DNA of 64,000 nucleotides from Staphylococcus caprae (GTDB taxonomy: Bacteria > Bacillota > Bacilli > Staphylococcales > Staphylococcaceae). The DNA lies in assembly GCF_002902725.1 (NCBI RefSeq), contig NZ_PPRT01000008.1, positions 1 to 64,000 of the forward strand, in the 5' to 3' direction. The translations under genes were made by a program, and so were the position numbers. Position 1 is the stretch's first letter. The number at the start of each line of letters is the position of its first letter. The notes below the pieces were generated by a model. It saw only the letters and a program-made list of their open reading frames with translations, made no database searches and had not been told where the DNA came from. Shown piece after piece: positions 1 to 11,333 of the stretch.

Positions 1-185
1 AGGTTAAAATTATTTTTACCAATACTAGATTTTAAATATTATAGATGATAAAATTAAAAAGACTTAAAAAGATTGTGTTTAATTATAGTGTGAGCAAACT
101 TGAATTGAGTCAGTATACATCATGTGATAAAAGACTACTTTCATTTAACAGACAACAAAGAATTAACATCTAGGAGGACAATTAA
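1..185 (+). promoter_or_regulatory. Upstream region of the sasC-like adhesin gene
   Basis: This AT-rich stretch has no gene. A strong ribosome binding site, AGGAGGA at 172-178, sits 7 nt before the ATG at 186 and fixes the start. The best promoter I can propose is weak: TTGAAT at 100-105 and TGTGAT at 123-128 with 17 nt between. No operator is obvious. Confidence 0.4.
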
Positions 186-3100
186 ATGAATCTATTTAGA
201 AAACAGAAATTCAGTATAAGAAAATTTAACATTGGTATCTTTTCTGCATTAATTGCTACTGTAACTTTTTTAGCGCATCCAGGACAAGCTTCTGCTGCAG
301 AACTAGATTCGCCTCAGTCTAATAATCCAGAAGGCGCTACATTGGATGAGACTGCGCAACCATCACAAGACCCTAATGTAAATCCACAAGCAAATAATGA
401 AATTGACCAAAGCAATGTTAATCAAGCTACTGATAATCAATTACCAATTAATGCTCAAGACAATGCACAAGCTCAAAGTAATGATACAGAACAAACACAA
501 TCACAAAACGCTAATAATGAAATTAATCAATCCAATGAGGAAAATAATGCGTCTGACGCTAATACACTTCCAAAAAATGAAAATAGTGAAAATGACATAC
601 ATGTTGATAAATCAACACAACATCATATAGAAGCAAAATCTGAAAATAAATCTAAAAAAGATGTTAAAAATACATCTCAACCTATCACACCAGATGCTAA
701 AGCAGTCATTGAAGAGTCTGATATTCCTAAGAAAAGAAGTAGAAGAGAAACACCATTATATTCAAGTCCATCAACTACGAATAATTTAAATGATGATAGT
801 TTAAATACAGATCCTAATTTGAATAATACAGGACGTCGCAGCCCTAAAATGATTTTAACCTTTGATGACACAGGTATCACTACAAGTACAGATAGACGAA
901 ATCCTAAAGTTACAGTTGTAAACCATCTTGATGGATTTAATTTAATAGATGGTGGTAGCGTTGGATTTATAAATGCAATCGCTGAAAGAACAAGTGTGTT
1001 TGATTCTGGTGATCCTAAAAACTATCAAGCCCAAGGTAACGTATTAGTACTTGGTAGAGCCAAAGCTTCTAATACAAACGATCATGGAGATTTCAAAGGG
1101 ATTGAGAAAGAGATGACTGTCAATCCGAATTCCGAAGTAGTATTCGAATTTAATACGATGACAACTCAGAATAGTCAAGGTGGAACAAACCTAATTATTA
1201 AAGATGCTGATACAGGTCAAGAGTTATTAAATCGACTTATTCAAGGTGGATATTTATACCGTTTATTTAATGTTCCTAATAATGTCAGAAATATTAAAGT
1301 TCAATTTAGACCTAATAATGAAGTGATGACAAAACTTAATGGTGTTAGAACACTTAGTGACGGATATAAATATTATGACTTCATCGATACAATTGGTATT
1401 AACTCAGGTTCACATTTATATATTAGCAACAGAAATATCAATGCAACAGCTAAAAATAATACTGAATTTACAGTTGCGACGACTGTTACAAATGATGGGA
1501 ATACATCTGCTTCATTAAAAGATGATGAATTTGTTTATACTTTACATTTACCGGAAGGTATTCAATATGTGGACAATTCATTAACTGTAAGTACGCCAAA
1601 TGGAAACGTTGCTGGTCAAACACTCAACCCTATGAATGTGACTTATGATAGAAACAATAACACTGTGACAATTAAAAGTAGAGGTTTAAATTCTAATGGC
1701 GCTAAAGTGGATGACAGTAGGTTAGTTGCTAAAAAGTCTTTAAGATTACAATATAAACTTAGAGTCAATAACGTAGATAAACCTAAAACTGTACAATTTA
1801 CAGATAATTTTAGTTATAAAACAAATGCTGAAGAAGCAATGAATGGAGAAATAAATACTAGTACTGTTAATTCAACGCCATATAATGTGGATATTGTAAT
1901 GAACAAAGATCAACTACAATTACAAGTTGATCAAGAGGTCGTTCCTTCGAATTATACGTATGCTTCAGTTCAAGCTTATAATAAATTAAAAAAACAAGCA
2001 CAACCTATTCTTGATGAAGAAGCAGATGGTGTAGAAGTTGCTGAGAGAAAGTCTCAAGCAGAGATCGATGCACTAACACAAAAAATGTCAACAACGCTTA
2101 TAAACAGATTAGATGCTACACGTCAAATCAATGACAAAGCACGTGAAATGATTAGAACTAACAATCAAAATGATGAACTTACTGATGATGAAAAAGATCA
2201 AGAAGAGGAAAATATTGATCAACATAAACAAACATATTTAAGTAAAATAGATGATCAACTAACTAATGAAGGTGTTACTAGTGTAGTAAATGAAGGAATA
2301 GCTACTTTGAACAATGATATAGCAGTACCTCAAACTAAGCCGAATGCGCGAACTGCAGTCAATAATAAAGTGACTGAACAAAAAGCACTTATCAATCAAA
2401 ATACTGAAGCTACGAATGAAGAAAAAAATGTCGCAATTCAAAAAGTTGAAGAACATTCAACTGATGCACTTAGTAAAATTGATGAGGCTCAGTCAGATTC
2501 TGATGTTAATACAGCAAGAGATGAAGGGATTAATCAAATTAGTTCTGATGTACCTCAACCTCAACATAAAGCCAAAGCGCGAGAGGTTATTAATCAAAAA
2601 GCACAAGATAAAGTCAATGAAATTAATAATAACGCACAAGCCACTCAAGATGAGAAAAATTCTGCAATTGATAATGTAAATCAAGCTAAGGAACGTGCAT
2701 TACAAAGTATTACTAACGCAGATACAAACGATAAAGTTGATTCCGCTAAAAATGACGGTGTGAGTGAAATAGGTCAATTAACTGTCACACCTATTAAAAG
2801 ACAAAATGCCATTGATGAAATCAATGCGAAAGCTAAACAACAAAAGCAAGTCATTCAAGGAAATACTGAAGCAACAAATGAAGAGAAAGCAGCAGCAGAA
2901 AATTCAGTAGATCAAGCTGTGGCTACTGCGATAGCAAGCATTAATGGAGCAAATACGAATGATCAAGTAGATCAAGCTCAAAGTAATGGTGATAATGCAA
3001 TTACTGCAATCAATCCAGTTGCAAAAATTAAGCAAGATGCACGTCAAGCGATTGAAGCAAAGGCTCAAGCTCAACAACAACAAATTAATTCAAATAATAA

Positions 3101-6100
3101 TGCGACGACAGAAGAAAAACAAGAAGCACTGACTAATGTTAATACGCATAAACAAGAGGCGTTAAGTAATATTGATAAGTCATATTCAAATCAAGAAGTT
3201 CAGACTGCACAACAAAATGGTGTAAACACGATTAATCAAGACCACCCTCAAGCTTTGAAAAAACCACAAGCGATTTCAGAATTGAATCAAAGTGCAGAAC
3301 AGAAAAAACAAAGTATAAGTCAAACGCCTGATGCCACTGATGAAGAGAAATCAGCGGCAAATAATCAAGTGGATCAAGCTTTAACTGACGGCATTCAACA
3401 AATAAATCATGCCAATGGAAATGACGATGTTGACAATGCTAAAAATAATGCGACACAAACACTCACTAATGTTACTGTAAATGTTCAAAAGAAACCTCAA
3501 GCTAAGCAAGGTCTTTCAGCAAAAGCTACTGAAAAACTTAATGCAATTAATACTGATAATGAAGGTACAAATGAAGAAAAAGCTACGGCTACGCAAAGTG
3601 TTACTGACGCAAAGACAAATGCTGAAAAACAAATTAACCAAGCTACTTCTAATCGTGATGTAGATGTTGCAGAGAATACTGGAATCAATAATATTAATAG
3701 CATTCGTCCTGTATTCACTAAAAAGCAACAGGCTCGCGCTCAAATTAATGATAAGTTTAATGCAAAAGAAGCTGATATTAATAACACACCAGGTGCAACA
3801 CAAGAAGAGAAAAACGAAGCCATCACTAAATTAACTCAAGCTAAAGATAATGCTTTACAACAAATCAACCAAGCGCAAACGAATGACAATGTTGATGCGG
3901 CTCAAAATGATGGTATTCAAGCTCTTGAAAACGTAAATACAAATGTAGCAAAGAAACAACAAGCTAAAAATGACATCAATCACATTGCTACTCAACATAA
4001 GCAAGCGATTCAGAATAACGATGATGCAACAAATGAAGAAAAAGAAGTAGCAAATAAATTGGTAGACGCAGCGATTAACAAAATTAACACCAATATTGAT
4101 AATGCGACTACTAATGCACAAGTAGATAATGCAGTTAATGATGGTACTCAAACTATCAACGCCATTACGCCTGCAACTACAGTTAAATCAAATGCTAAAA
4201 ATGAAATAGATAGTCAGACTGCTAATAAAAAAGTTAAGAACCAAAAAGCTACTGATTCAACGGATGAAGAAATAGAAGAAGCAAATCGTAAAGTAGAAGA
4301 AGCTCAAACTGAAGCGAAAAATAATATCCAAATTGCTAATACTAATGATTTAGTTAATGAAGCAAAATCAAATGGTATTAGTAAAATGAACGCAATAACG
4401 CCTGCAACTACAGTTAAAACAGATGCTAGAAAAGCAATTCAAGACAAAGCAACTGAACAAATAGAATTAATTAAGGCAACGCATGATGCTACAAATGAAG
4501 AGAAACAAGCAGCTATTGCAAAAGTGAAGAGTGAATTAGCAAAAGCACAAGCACAAATTAATGCAGAACATACTACACAAACAGTAAATGATGCTAAAAC
4601 TAATGCAGTATCAGTAATTGGACAAATTACTGCTCAACCTATTGAAAAACAAGCTGCCAGAGATGCCATTAATCAAAAAGCAAATGAACAAACTACAGCC
4701 ATCAATGCTAATAATAACGCTACAGATGAAGAAAAAGCAGAAGCCAATACTAAAGTGAATGATGCTAAACAAACTGCTTTGAATGCTATCGACAATGCAA
4801 CTACAAGTCATGATGTAAGTACTGCTAAGACTAATGGAACAACTAGTATTGGAAATGTAGTTCCTTCAACTAACACTAAAACTAATGCTAAAAATGACAT
4901 CGACACTGCTTTAAATAAACAAATTGAAACAATTAATGCTCATAATACGGCTACAACAGAAGAAAAAGAAGCAGCTGTTCAAATAGCTAACCAAAAAGCG
5001 ACTGAAGCTAAAGAGAATATTCAAAATGCGCATAATAATGAAGGTGTAAATCAAGCTAAAACTAATGGTATTGATGAAATTAATATTGTAGTACCTTATG
5101 CGCATGAAAAAGATGCAGCCAAAGAAGCAATACAAAATAAGAAAAATGATCAAAATAATGCAATTAACGCTACACCTAACGCAACGGATGAAGAAAAAGA
5201 AGCAGCTAAAGTGAAGGTTACTGAAGCTGGACAATTAGGTGACAGTAAAGTGGATCAAGCTCAGACTAATCAACAAGTTACTAATGCTAAAACTGAAGCA
5301 GTCAATAATATTGATAATATTCGTCCGAACGTTGTTAAAAAGCCAACAGCTAACAAAGAAATTGATGCTAAGTTTGAAGAATTGAAACAAGCGATTAATG
5401 CAACACCTAATGCAACTACTGATGAAAAGAATGAAGCAATCCAACAATTAATTGCTAAAAAAGAAGAAATTAAAAATCAAATAAGCCAAGATAATAAAAA
5501 TGATCAAGTAGAGCAACACAAAGTAAATGGTTTACAAGAATTAGAAAATATTCACGTAAATCCAGTTAAAAAATCGGAAGCTATTCAAGCTGTTGAAGAA
5601 AAAGTTAATTCTCAAAATGGTTTAATAACTAACAATGCTGACGCTACAGATGAGGAAAAAGCAAATGCCAAACAACTTGTAGAAGCAGCTAAAAATAAAA
5701 CCATCACTAACATTAATGAATCACAAACAAATAGTCAGGTAGATAACGCTAAAAATTCTGGAATGAATGAGATTGGTGCAATACAACCAGCTACAACAAT
5801 TAAATCTGATGCAAAAACTGCTATAGACCAAAAAGCACAACAACAATCAACGATTATTGATGGAAATAATGATGCAACCGATGAAGAGAAAACTGAAGCT
5901 AAAAATTTAGTTGAAGCAGCTAAAACAGAAGCAAAAGGAAACATTACTTCTCAACATACAACTAGCGAAGTCAATGATGCAAAAGCTACTGGTATAGAGA
6001 AAATCAATAACATTCAACCTGCGACTGCTGTAAAAACAAATGCTAAACAAGATTTACAACGTAAAGCGGACGAACAAAAAGAACAAATTAATCAAACTCC

Positions 6101-9100
6101 AAATGCTACAGAAGAAGAAAAACAAGAAGCAATTACTAAGGTTAATACAGCATTAGCTGAAGCTACTCAAAAGATTAACCAAGCGCATTCTACAAACGAT
6201 GTAAATTTAGCTAAAGACGAGGGCATAAATACCATTAACGGTATCCATCCAACAGTTGCTAAGAAACAAAACGCAATTAATGAACTTACTCAAAAAGCAA
6301 GTGAACAAAAGACATTAATTTCAAATAATAACGACGCTACGGATGATGAAAAAAATCAAGCTAAAGAATTAGTGGAAACTAAACTAGCTGAAAAAATTCA
6401 GAACATTAATAATAGTACAAGAGATGCGCAAGTAGATGCTGTTAAAGAGCAAGCTATAAATGAAATTAAAGCTATTAATGCTCAAGCTCATAAAAGACAA
6501 GATGCAATCAATACGTTAACTGCACAAGCAGAAAGTAAAAAAGCTGATATTAGAAATAATAAGGATGCTACAACAGAAGAGAAAAATACTGCGATTCAAT
6601 CTATTGACGCTGCTTTAACTCAAGCTAGAAATAATATTAACGGAGCTCAAACAAATGCAACAGTTGATGAGAAATTAGAAGAGGCTAAACAATCATTACA
6701 GCAAATTGAAGTTACACCTCAAATGAAACCTAATGCCAAAGCAGAGATTACAAATGCAGTTAATAAACAAAGAGAAGCAATTAATAGCAATCAAAATGCA
6801 ACAACTGAAGAAAAAGAGGCTGCACTTCAACAACTAAATCAAGAAGCAGCTATAGCAAACAATAATATCCAAGAAGCATTAGCAAATCAAAATGTTACTG
6901 ACGCTAAAAATAACTCGTTAAATGCTATTTCAAATGTTCAACCTATATTAGTTAAAAAACCTGCAGCTAACGATGTAATTAATAAGAAAGCATCTGAACA
7001 AACAGAATTAATTAATAATAACCAAGACGCTACAACAGAAGAAAAACAAGCTGCATTAACTAAACTAGATGCAGTTAAAAACACAGCTTTAGAAAATATA
7101 AATCAAGCACATTCGAATGAAGATGTTCAAGAAGCAGAAAATGCAGGAGTAGCAGAAATATCTAAAATTGTTCCAGAAACAACTGTTAAACAAAATGCTA
7201 AACAAGAAATAGAACAAAATGCTCAAAATCAAGTTGATATAATTAATGGCAATCCTAAGGCAACAGTTGAAGAAAAAACAGAAGCTATAAATAAAGTAAA
7301 TACAGCGAAAGCAGAAGCAATAAAAAATATAACAAATGCTACAACAACTCAACTGGTTCAAGATGCCAGAGATAATGGGAACGAAACTATTACACAAATC
7401 GAACCAGAAACAGCCGTTAAAACAAATGCAATTCAAGCTATTGCTACTGCAGCTAAAGATAAAAATAATCTTATCGATCAAACTGCAAATGCAACTGCAG
7501 AAGAAATGGAAGAAGCAAACAATAAAGTAGATCGTCTACAAGAAGAAGCAGATGCAAATGTAACTAAAGCTAATACAACGGATGAAGTCAATAATATTAA
7601 AGCTCAAGCACTTCAAAATATTAATGCTGTCCAACCAGAGGTTGTTAAAAAGCAGAATGCTAAAAATGAATTAAATCAATACGTTGAAAAACAAAAACAA
7701 GTTATTGAAAGTACTCCAGATGCTACTAAAGAAGAAAAAGATGAAGCGAAAAAATTACTTAATAATGAAGTAGCTTCAGCAACCGGAGCAATTAATAACG
7801 CATATCATAATAGTGAGGTAGAAACAGCACTCAATGATGCGAAACCAAAAGTAGAAGCCATTGTACCTAAAGTAAGAAAGAAACGTTCAGCTTTAGATGA
7901 ATTACAAGCTACTGCAGATAATCAAATCCAGAATATCAATCAAAACACTGAAGCTACAGTTGAAGAAAGAAATGAAGCATTAGCTAAAGTAAATACAGCG
8001 CTTGAAGAAGCTAAAGCCAACATTAATAATGCTCAAACTAATGATGAAGTAGATAATCTTAAAGCTTCTAATACTCAAAAGATTGAACAAATTCAACCAG
8101 TGACTGCGGTGAAAGCAGATGCTAGAAAAGCTTTAAATGAAAAAGCTCAAGAACAAAATGTCGCAATAGATAATAATCCAAATGCAACTATAGAAGAAAA
8201 AATTGCAGCGAAAGAATTAGTAAAACAAGAACTTGAAACTGCTAAATATAGAGTGAATCATGCAAATACAAACCAAGATGTTCAAGACGTGGTAACTTCT
8301 GATTCTAATACAATCGCTCAAATCCAGCCTGCTACTAAGATTAAAGATGATGCTAAAGCTGATGTAAATGCAGAAAATGCTAAAAAGCAACAAGAAATTG
8401 CTAATAATAATGAAGCTACTACTGAAGAAAAAGATGTAGCTCAACAGCAATTAAATCAAGTTACAAATAACACTAATCAAGCTATTTTAGATGCGCCAGA
8501 TACAAATCAAGTTAATGTAGAAAAAAATAAAGGCGTAAATTCTATTAGAGATATCAATCCTCAAATAGTCAAAAAGCCAACTGCTAAAGCAGAAATTGAT
8601 AAAGTAGCTAAAACTAAGAAAGAGGAAATAAATCAAATACCAAATGCAACAACAGATGAAACACATCAATCTTTAAACCAATTAAATCAAGTTGTACAAG
8701 AAGCAAAAAATCAAGTTGACCAAGCTCAAACAAATGCACAGGTAGATCAAGCGCAACAAGATGGTGTAAATAAAGTCACTAATTTAAAACCAGCAGTTGC
8801 TAAAAAACAATCAGCAATTGATGAAATAAACCTAGCAAAACAAAATAGAATTAATGAAATTAGTCAAGAATATAGTGCTACTAAAGAAGAAAAAGATGCC
8901 GCTAAACAATATATTACAAATGAAGCTCAAAAAGCTATTGAACTCATTAATAATGCTCAAACGAACGTAGATGTAGACAATGCTAAAAATTCAGGTTTAG
9001 ATACAATCAATCAGTATAGTCCTGATTATAGTAAAAAGAAAAATGCTATTTTAAAACTTTATGATGTAGTTGATGCACAAGAAGCTATTATCGATGCGTT

Positions 9101-11303
9101 CCCTGATGCTACTGAAGATGAAAAACAAGAAGCAATAAATAAAGTTGAAGCATTGCTACTTGATGCTAAGAAACAAATTGGAGACGCTCAAAATAATGAT
9201 CATGTCGATGCAATCTATAATGAAGCTTCAAATCAAATCAAAGCGATTATGCCGGATGTAATTACTAAATCAAACGCCCGAGATGTGCTTAAATCTTTAG
9301 CAAATCAACTTATTCGTACCTTTGAACATACTCCAGATGTTACTGATGAAGAGCGTAATGATGCTATTAGTCATGTCAGAGATCAATTGAATGCCGTATT
9401 AGGTGCAATTGACAAAGATACGCGAGATGTTCAAGTTGCCCAAGAAAAAATATTTGGATTAAATGATCTAAATAGTATTGTTATCAACGTTATCCAAAAA
9501 CCGACTGCTAGAAAAGCTGTAAATAAAAAAGCCGAAGAGATTAACGCTTCAATTAACAATACGCCGAATGCAACAGATGAAGAAAAACAAGTCGCATTGG
9601 ATAAAGTGACATCCATTGTTAATGACGCTAATGATAGAATTCGTAATGCCAAAGCGGATAGTGAAGTTCTAACTGCAAAAACTGAAGCTATTACTTTACT
9701 TTCAGCAGTGAGTCCATTGGTGGAAGCTAAGCCTTCAGCTTTATCTGAAATCCAACAACAAGCAACAATTCAAAAGGCTCAAATAAATCAAAATAGTGAA
9801 GCGACTAAAGAAGAAAAAGAAGCGGCTATACAATTAGTAGATCAATATGTTAAACAAGGTGAAGATAGACTCGATGTAGCAACTAAAAATCAACAAGTAC
9901 AAGAAATCAAAGATGATATCAAAGAAAAGATTTCAAATGTTACACCGTTAGTTAAAGTAAAACCTGAAGCATTAAAACAAATTTTAGCTAAGTTAGATAA
10001 CCAAAGAGATTTAATCAACAATAACGCTGAAGCAACGGATGAAGAAAAAGCTGCCGCAATCGATAAAATAGTTGAAGCTTCAACTAAGTTTGCTACAACA
10101 ATTGATAATGCAACTACAAATGAATCCGTAGAAAATGCTAAAAATCAAAGTATTGAAGAAATAGCGATGATTTTACCGGAAGTGAGTAAAAAACCTCAAG
10201 CTAAGTTAGAATTGAAACAAAAAGCAGATGAAATTCGTGCTACGATTAATTCAAATAACGATGCAACTACAGAAGAAAAGAACGCAGCTATCAATACTCT
10301 AGATGAATTATTAGCAAAAGCGAATGAAGCAATTCAATTAGCTCATACAAATGCAGAAGTAGATAAAGCTAAAGAACTTGCATTACCAGATATTCAAGCC
10401 GTTAAAGTATTAGCAGTTGTTAAACCGCAGGCTAAAAATCAAATTCAAGCTATTTTTGATAGAAAACAAAGTAAGTTTGAAACAAATAAAGAAGCAACTA
10501 AAGAAGAAAAACAAAAAGCTTTAGATGAACTTTTTAGTGCTATTAAATTAATCAATAATTCAATTCAAAATGCTCATACAAATGCAGAAGTTTCCGAAGC
10601 CCTTAACAATGGTATTACTAAATTAGATGCGATAGAAATCACAGCACGTAAAAAAGCATTAGCAAATACTTATTTACAAGGACTTAGTGATGAAAAAATT
10701 CATGAAATCGAATCAGATAATGACGCTACAATAGAAGAAAAACAAGTATTTACTAGTAAAGTTAAAGCGTTATTAAATCGAATTCAATTACAAATTGCTG
10801 AAGCAGAAACTAATGAAGATGTAGATAATAGCGTTAAAAACTTCAAAATTGAATTAAACAAATTAGACTTAAAAGCACATAAAAAACAAGCTGCTAAACA
10901 AAGAATTCAACAAAAAGCGAATGAAATCATCCAAATCATTGAAGCTAATAATAATGCGAGTGCACAAGCTAAATTAGCTGCAAAAGCTTTAGTTTCTAAG
11001 ATATTAGATGACGCTTACGAAGAAATCAATGAAGCAAACCATGATGCAACAGTTGACGAAATAGTTAAAAAAGCGATTGAAAAACTGAATGCTATCAAAG
11101 TTAAAGAAGATCTCAACGTTTCAAATGAGCCTTCTAAAGACACTTCTAATTGCGATAGTGAAACTAACACAACTCAAGAAACTGTTGATCAATTACCAGA
11201 TACAGGAGATTCAAATGATTCTGCACCATTAGCAGGAGCAGCGCTTATCTCAGGATTAGCTTTATTAGCAGCACGTAAGTCTAAAAAAGATAAAAATGCA
11301 TAA
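186..11303 (+). CDS. sasC: Giant SasC-like LPXTG cell-wall-anchored adhesin with DUF1542 repeats
   Basis: The product is a 3705-residue surface protein that sortase A should attach to peptidoglycan. Residues 1-38 are a SIRK-type signal peptide (FSIRKFNIGIFSAL, likely cleaved after GQASA). A low-complexity Asn/Gln/Ser-rich stretch runs to about 210. Residues about 215-640 form a unique region that looks like a ligand-binding beta domain followed by a DUF11-like sandwich. About 39 helical DUF1542 repeats of 77 residues follow, each opening with an AT(D/N/T)EEK motif. The C-terminus has LPDTG at 3670-3674, a hydrophobic stretch and a basic tail. The only cysteine I notice is in the linker before LPDTG. 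Position next to the flavoprotein and murJ matches sasC of S. aureus (about 2190 residues), whose N-terminal region is known to promote clumping and biofilm. Orthology is inferred; the ligand is unknown. An FmtB-like relative is the alternative. Confidence 0.85.
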   Translation: MNLFRKQKFSIRKFNIGIFSALIATVTFLAHPGQASAAELDSPQSNNPEGATLDETAQPSQDPNVNPQANNEIDQSNVNQATDNQLPINAQDNAQAQSNDTEQTQSQNANNEINQSNEENNASDANTLPKNENSENDIHVDKSTQHHIEAKSENKSKKDVKNTSQPITPDAKAVIEESDIPKKRSRRETPLYSSPSTTNNLNDDSLNTDPNLNNTGRRSPKMILTFDDTGITTSTDRRNPKVTVVNHLDGFNLIDGGSVGFINAIAERTSVFDSGDPKNYQAQGNVLVLGRAKASNTNDHGDFKGIEKEMTVNPNSEVVFEFNTMTTQNSQGGTNLIIKDADTGQELLNRLIQGGYLYRLFNVPNNVRNIKVQFRPNNEVMTKLNGVRTLSDGYKYYDFIDTIGINSGSHLYISNRNINATAKNNTEFTVATTVTNDGNTSASLKDDEFVYTLHLPEGIQYVDNSLTVSTPNGNVAGQTLNPMNVTYDRNNNTVTIKSRGLNSNGAKVDDSRLVAKKSLRLQYKLRVNNVDKPKTVQFTDNFSYKTNAEEAMNGEINTSTVNSTPYNVDIVMNKDQLQLQVDQEVVPSNYTYASVQAYNKLKKQAQPILDEEADGVEVAERKSQAEIDALTQKMSTTLINRLDATRQINDKAREMIRTNNQNDELTDDEKDQEEENIDQHKQTYLSKIDDQLTNEGVTSVVNEGIATLNNDIAVPQTKPNARTAVNNKVTEQKALINQNTEATNEEKNVAIQKVEEHSTDALSKIDEAQSDSDVNTARDEGINQISSDVPQPQHKAKAREVINQKAQDKVNEINNNAQATQDEKNSAIDNVNQAKERALQSITNADTNDKVDSAKNDGVSEIGQLTVTPIKRQNAIDEINAKAKQQKQVIQGNTEATNEEKAAAENSVDQAVATAIASINGANTNDQVDQAQSNGDNAITAINPVAKIKQDARQAIEAKAQAQQQQINSNNNATTEEKQEALTNVNTHKQEALSNIDKSYSNQEVQTAQQNGVNTINQDHPQALKKPQAISELNQSAEQKKQSISQTPDATDEEKSAANNQVDQALTDGIQQINHANGNDDVDNAKNNATQTLTNVTVNVQKKPQAKQGLSAKATEKLNAINTDNEGTNEEKATATQSVTDAKTNAEKQINQATSNRDVDVAENTGINNINSIRPVFTKKQQARAQINDKFNAKEADINNTPGATQEEKNEAITKLTQAKDNALQQINQAQTNDNVDAAQNDGIQALENVNTNVAKKQQAKNDINHIATQHKQAIQNNDDATNEEKEVANKLVDAAINKINTNIDNATTNAQVDNAVNDGTQTINAITPATTVKSNAKNEIDSQTANKKVKNQKATDSTDEEIEEANRKVEEAQTEAKNNIQIANTNDLVNEAKSNGISKMNAITPATTVKTDARKAIQDKATEQIELIKATHDATNEEKQAAIAKVKSELAKAQAQINAEHTTQTVNDAKTNAVSVIGQITAQPIEKQAARDAINQKANEQTTAINANNNATDEEKAEANTKVNDAKQTALNAIDNATTSHDVSTAKTNGTTSIGNVVPSTNTKTNAKNDIDTALNKQIETINAHNTATTEEKEAAVQIANQKATEAKENIQNAHNNEGVNQAKTNGIDEINIVVPYAHEKDAAKEAIQNKKNDQNNAINATPNATDEEKEAAKVKVTEAGQLGDSKVDQAQTNQQVTNAKTEAVNNIDNIRPNVVKKPTANKEIDAKFEELKQAINATPNATTDEKNEAIQQLIAKKEEIKNQISQDNKNDQVEQHKVNGLQELENIHVNPVKKSEAIQAVEEKVNSQNGLITNNADATDEEKANAKQLVEAAKNKTITNINESQTNSQVDNAKNSGMNEIGAIQPATTIKSDAKTAIDQKAQQQSTIIDGNNDATDEEKTEAKNLVEAAKTEAKGNITSQHTTSEVNDAKATGIEKINNIQPATAVKTNAKQDLQRKADEQKEQINQTPNATEEEKQEAITKVNTALAEATQKINQAHSTNDVNLAKDEGINTINGIHPTVAKKQNAINELTQKASEQKTLISNNNDATDDEKNQAKELVETKLAEKIQNINNSTRDAQVDAVKEQAINEIKAINAQAHKRQDAINTLTAQAESKKADIRNNKDATTEEKNTAIQSIDAALTQARNNINGAQTNATVDEKLEEAKQSLQQIEVTPQMKPNAKAEITNAVNKQREAINSNQNATTEEKEAALQQLNQEAAIANNNIQEALANQNVTDAKNNSLNAISNVQPILVKKPAANDVINKKASEQTELINNNQDATTEEKQAALTKLDAVKNTALENINQAHSNEDVQEAENAGVAEISKIVPETTVKQNAKQEIEQNAQNQVDIINGNPKATVEEKTEAINKVNTAKAEAIKNITNATTTQLVQDARDNGNETITQIEPETAVKTNAIQAIATAAKDKNNLIDQTANATAEEMEEANNKVDRLQEEADANVTKANTTDEVNNIKAQALQNINAVQPEVVKKQNAKNELNQYVEKQKQVIESTPDATKEEKDEAKKLLNNEVASATGAINNAYHNSEVETALNDAKPKVEAIVPKVRKKRSALDELQATADNQIQNINQNTEATVEERNEALAKVNTALEEAKANINNAQTNDEVDNLKASNTQKIEQIQPVTAVKADARKALNEKAQEQNVAIDNNPNATIEEKIAAKELVKQELETAKYRVNHANTNQDVQDVVTSDSNTIAQIQPATKIKDDAKADVNAENAKKQQEIANNNEATTEEKDVAQQQLNQVTNNTNQAILDAPDTNQVNVEKNKGVNSIRDINPQIVKKPTAKAEIDKVAKTKKEEINQIPNATTDETHQSLNQLNQVVQEAKNQVDQAQTNAQVDQAQQDGVNKVTNLKPAVAKKQSAIDEINLAKQNRINEISQEYSATKEEKDAAKQYITNEAQKAIELINNAQTNVDVDNAKNSGLDTINQYSPDYSKKKNAILKLYDVVDAQEAIIDAFPDATEDEKQEAINKVEALLLDAKKQIGDAQNNDHVDAIYNEASNQIKAIMPDVITKSNARDVLKSLANQLIRTFEHTPDVTDEERNDAISHVRDQLNAVLGAIDKDTRDVQVAQEKIFGLNDLNSIVINVIQKPTARKAVNKKAEEINASINNTPNATDEEKQVALDKVTSIVNDANDRIRNAKADSEVLTAKTEAITLLSAVSPLVEAKPSALSEIQQQATIQKAQINQNSEATKEEKEAAIQLVDQYVKQGEDRLDVATKNQQVQEIKDDIKEKISNVTPLVKVKPEALKQILAKLDNQRDLINNNAEATDEEKAAAIDKIVEASTKFATTIDNATTNESVENAKNQSIEEIAMILPEVSKKPQAKLELKQKADEIRATINSNNDATTEEKNAAINTLDELLAKANEAIQLAHTNAEVDKAKELALPDIQAVKVLAVVKPQAKNQIQAIFDRKQSKFETNKEATKEEKQKALDELFSAIKLINNSIQNAHTNAEVSEALNNGITKLDAIEITARKKALANTYLQGLSDEKIHEIESDNDATIEEKQVFTSKVKALLNRIQLQIAEAETNEDVDNSVKNFKIELNKLDLKAHKKQAAKQRIQQKANEIIQIIEANNNASAQAKLAAKALVSKILDDAYEEINEANHDATVDEIVKKAIEKLNAIKVKEDLNVSNEPSKDTSNCDSETNTTQETVDQLPDTGDSNDSAPLAGAALISGLALLAARKSKKDKNA
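2161..11106 (+). repeat. DUF1542 repeat tract, about 39 units of 231 bp
   Basis: Within the adhesin the 77-residue unit recurs in register from about 2161 to 11106. I count 39 starts of the (A/G)T-x-EEK type motif. Units diverge in nucleotide sequence, so this is an old array rather than a recent identical expansion. First and last units are the most degenerate (the last has ASAQAK in place of ATxEEK). The repeats are predicted three-helix bundles that form an extended stalk. Confidence 0.85.
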
Positions 11304-11333
11304 AAAATAGACTCATATCAATAATAAAAATTA

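Noticed and set aside
7089-7481. Antisense open frame of 130 codons inside the adhesin gene
   Set aside because: It is a by-product of the biased codon pattern of the DUF1542 repeats; similar antisense frames recur throughout the tract and have no ribosome binding site or recognisable domain.
2161-11106. Regular repeats resembling a CRISPR or satellite array
   Set aside because: The 231-bp period is a protein repeat in one open frame with divergent DNA, not short identical repeats with spacers.
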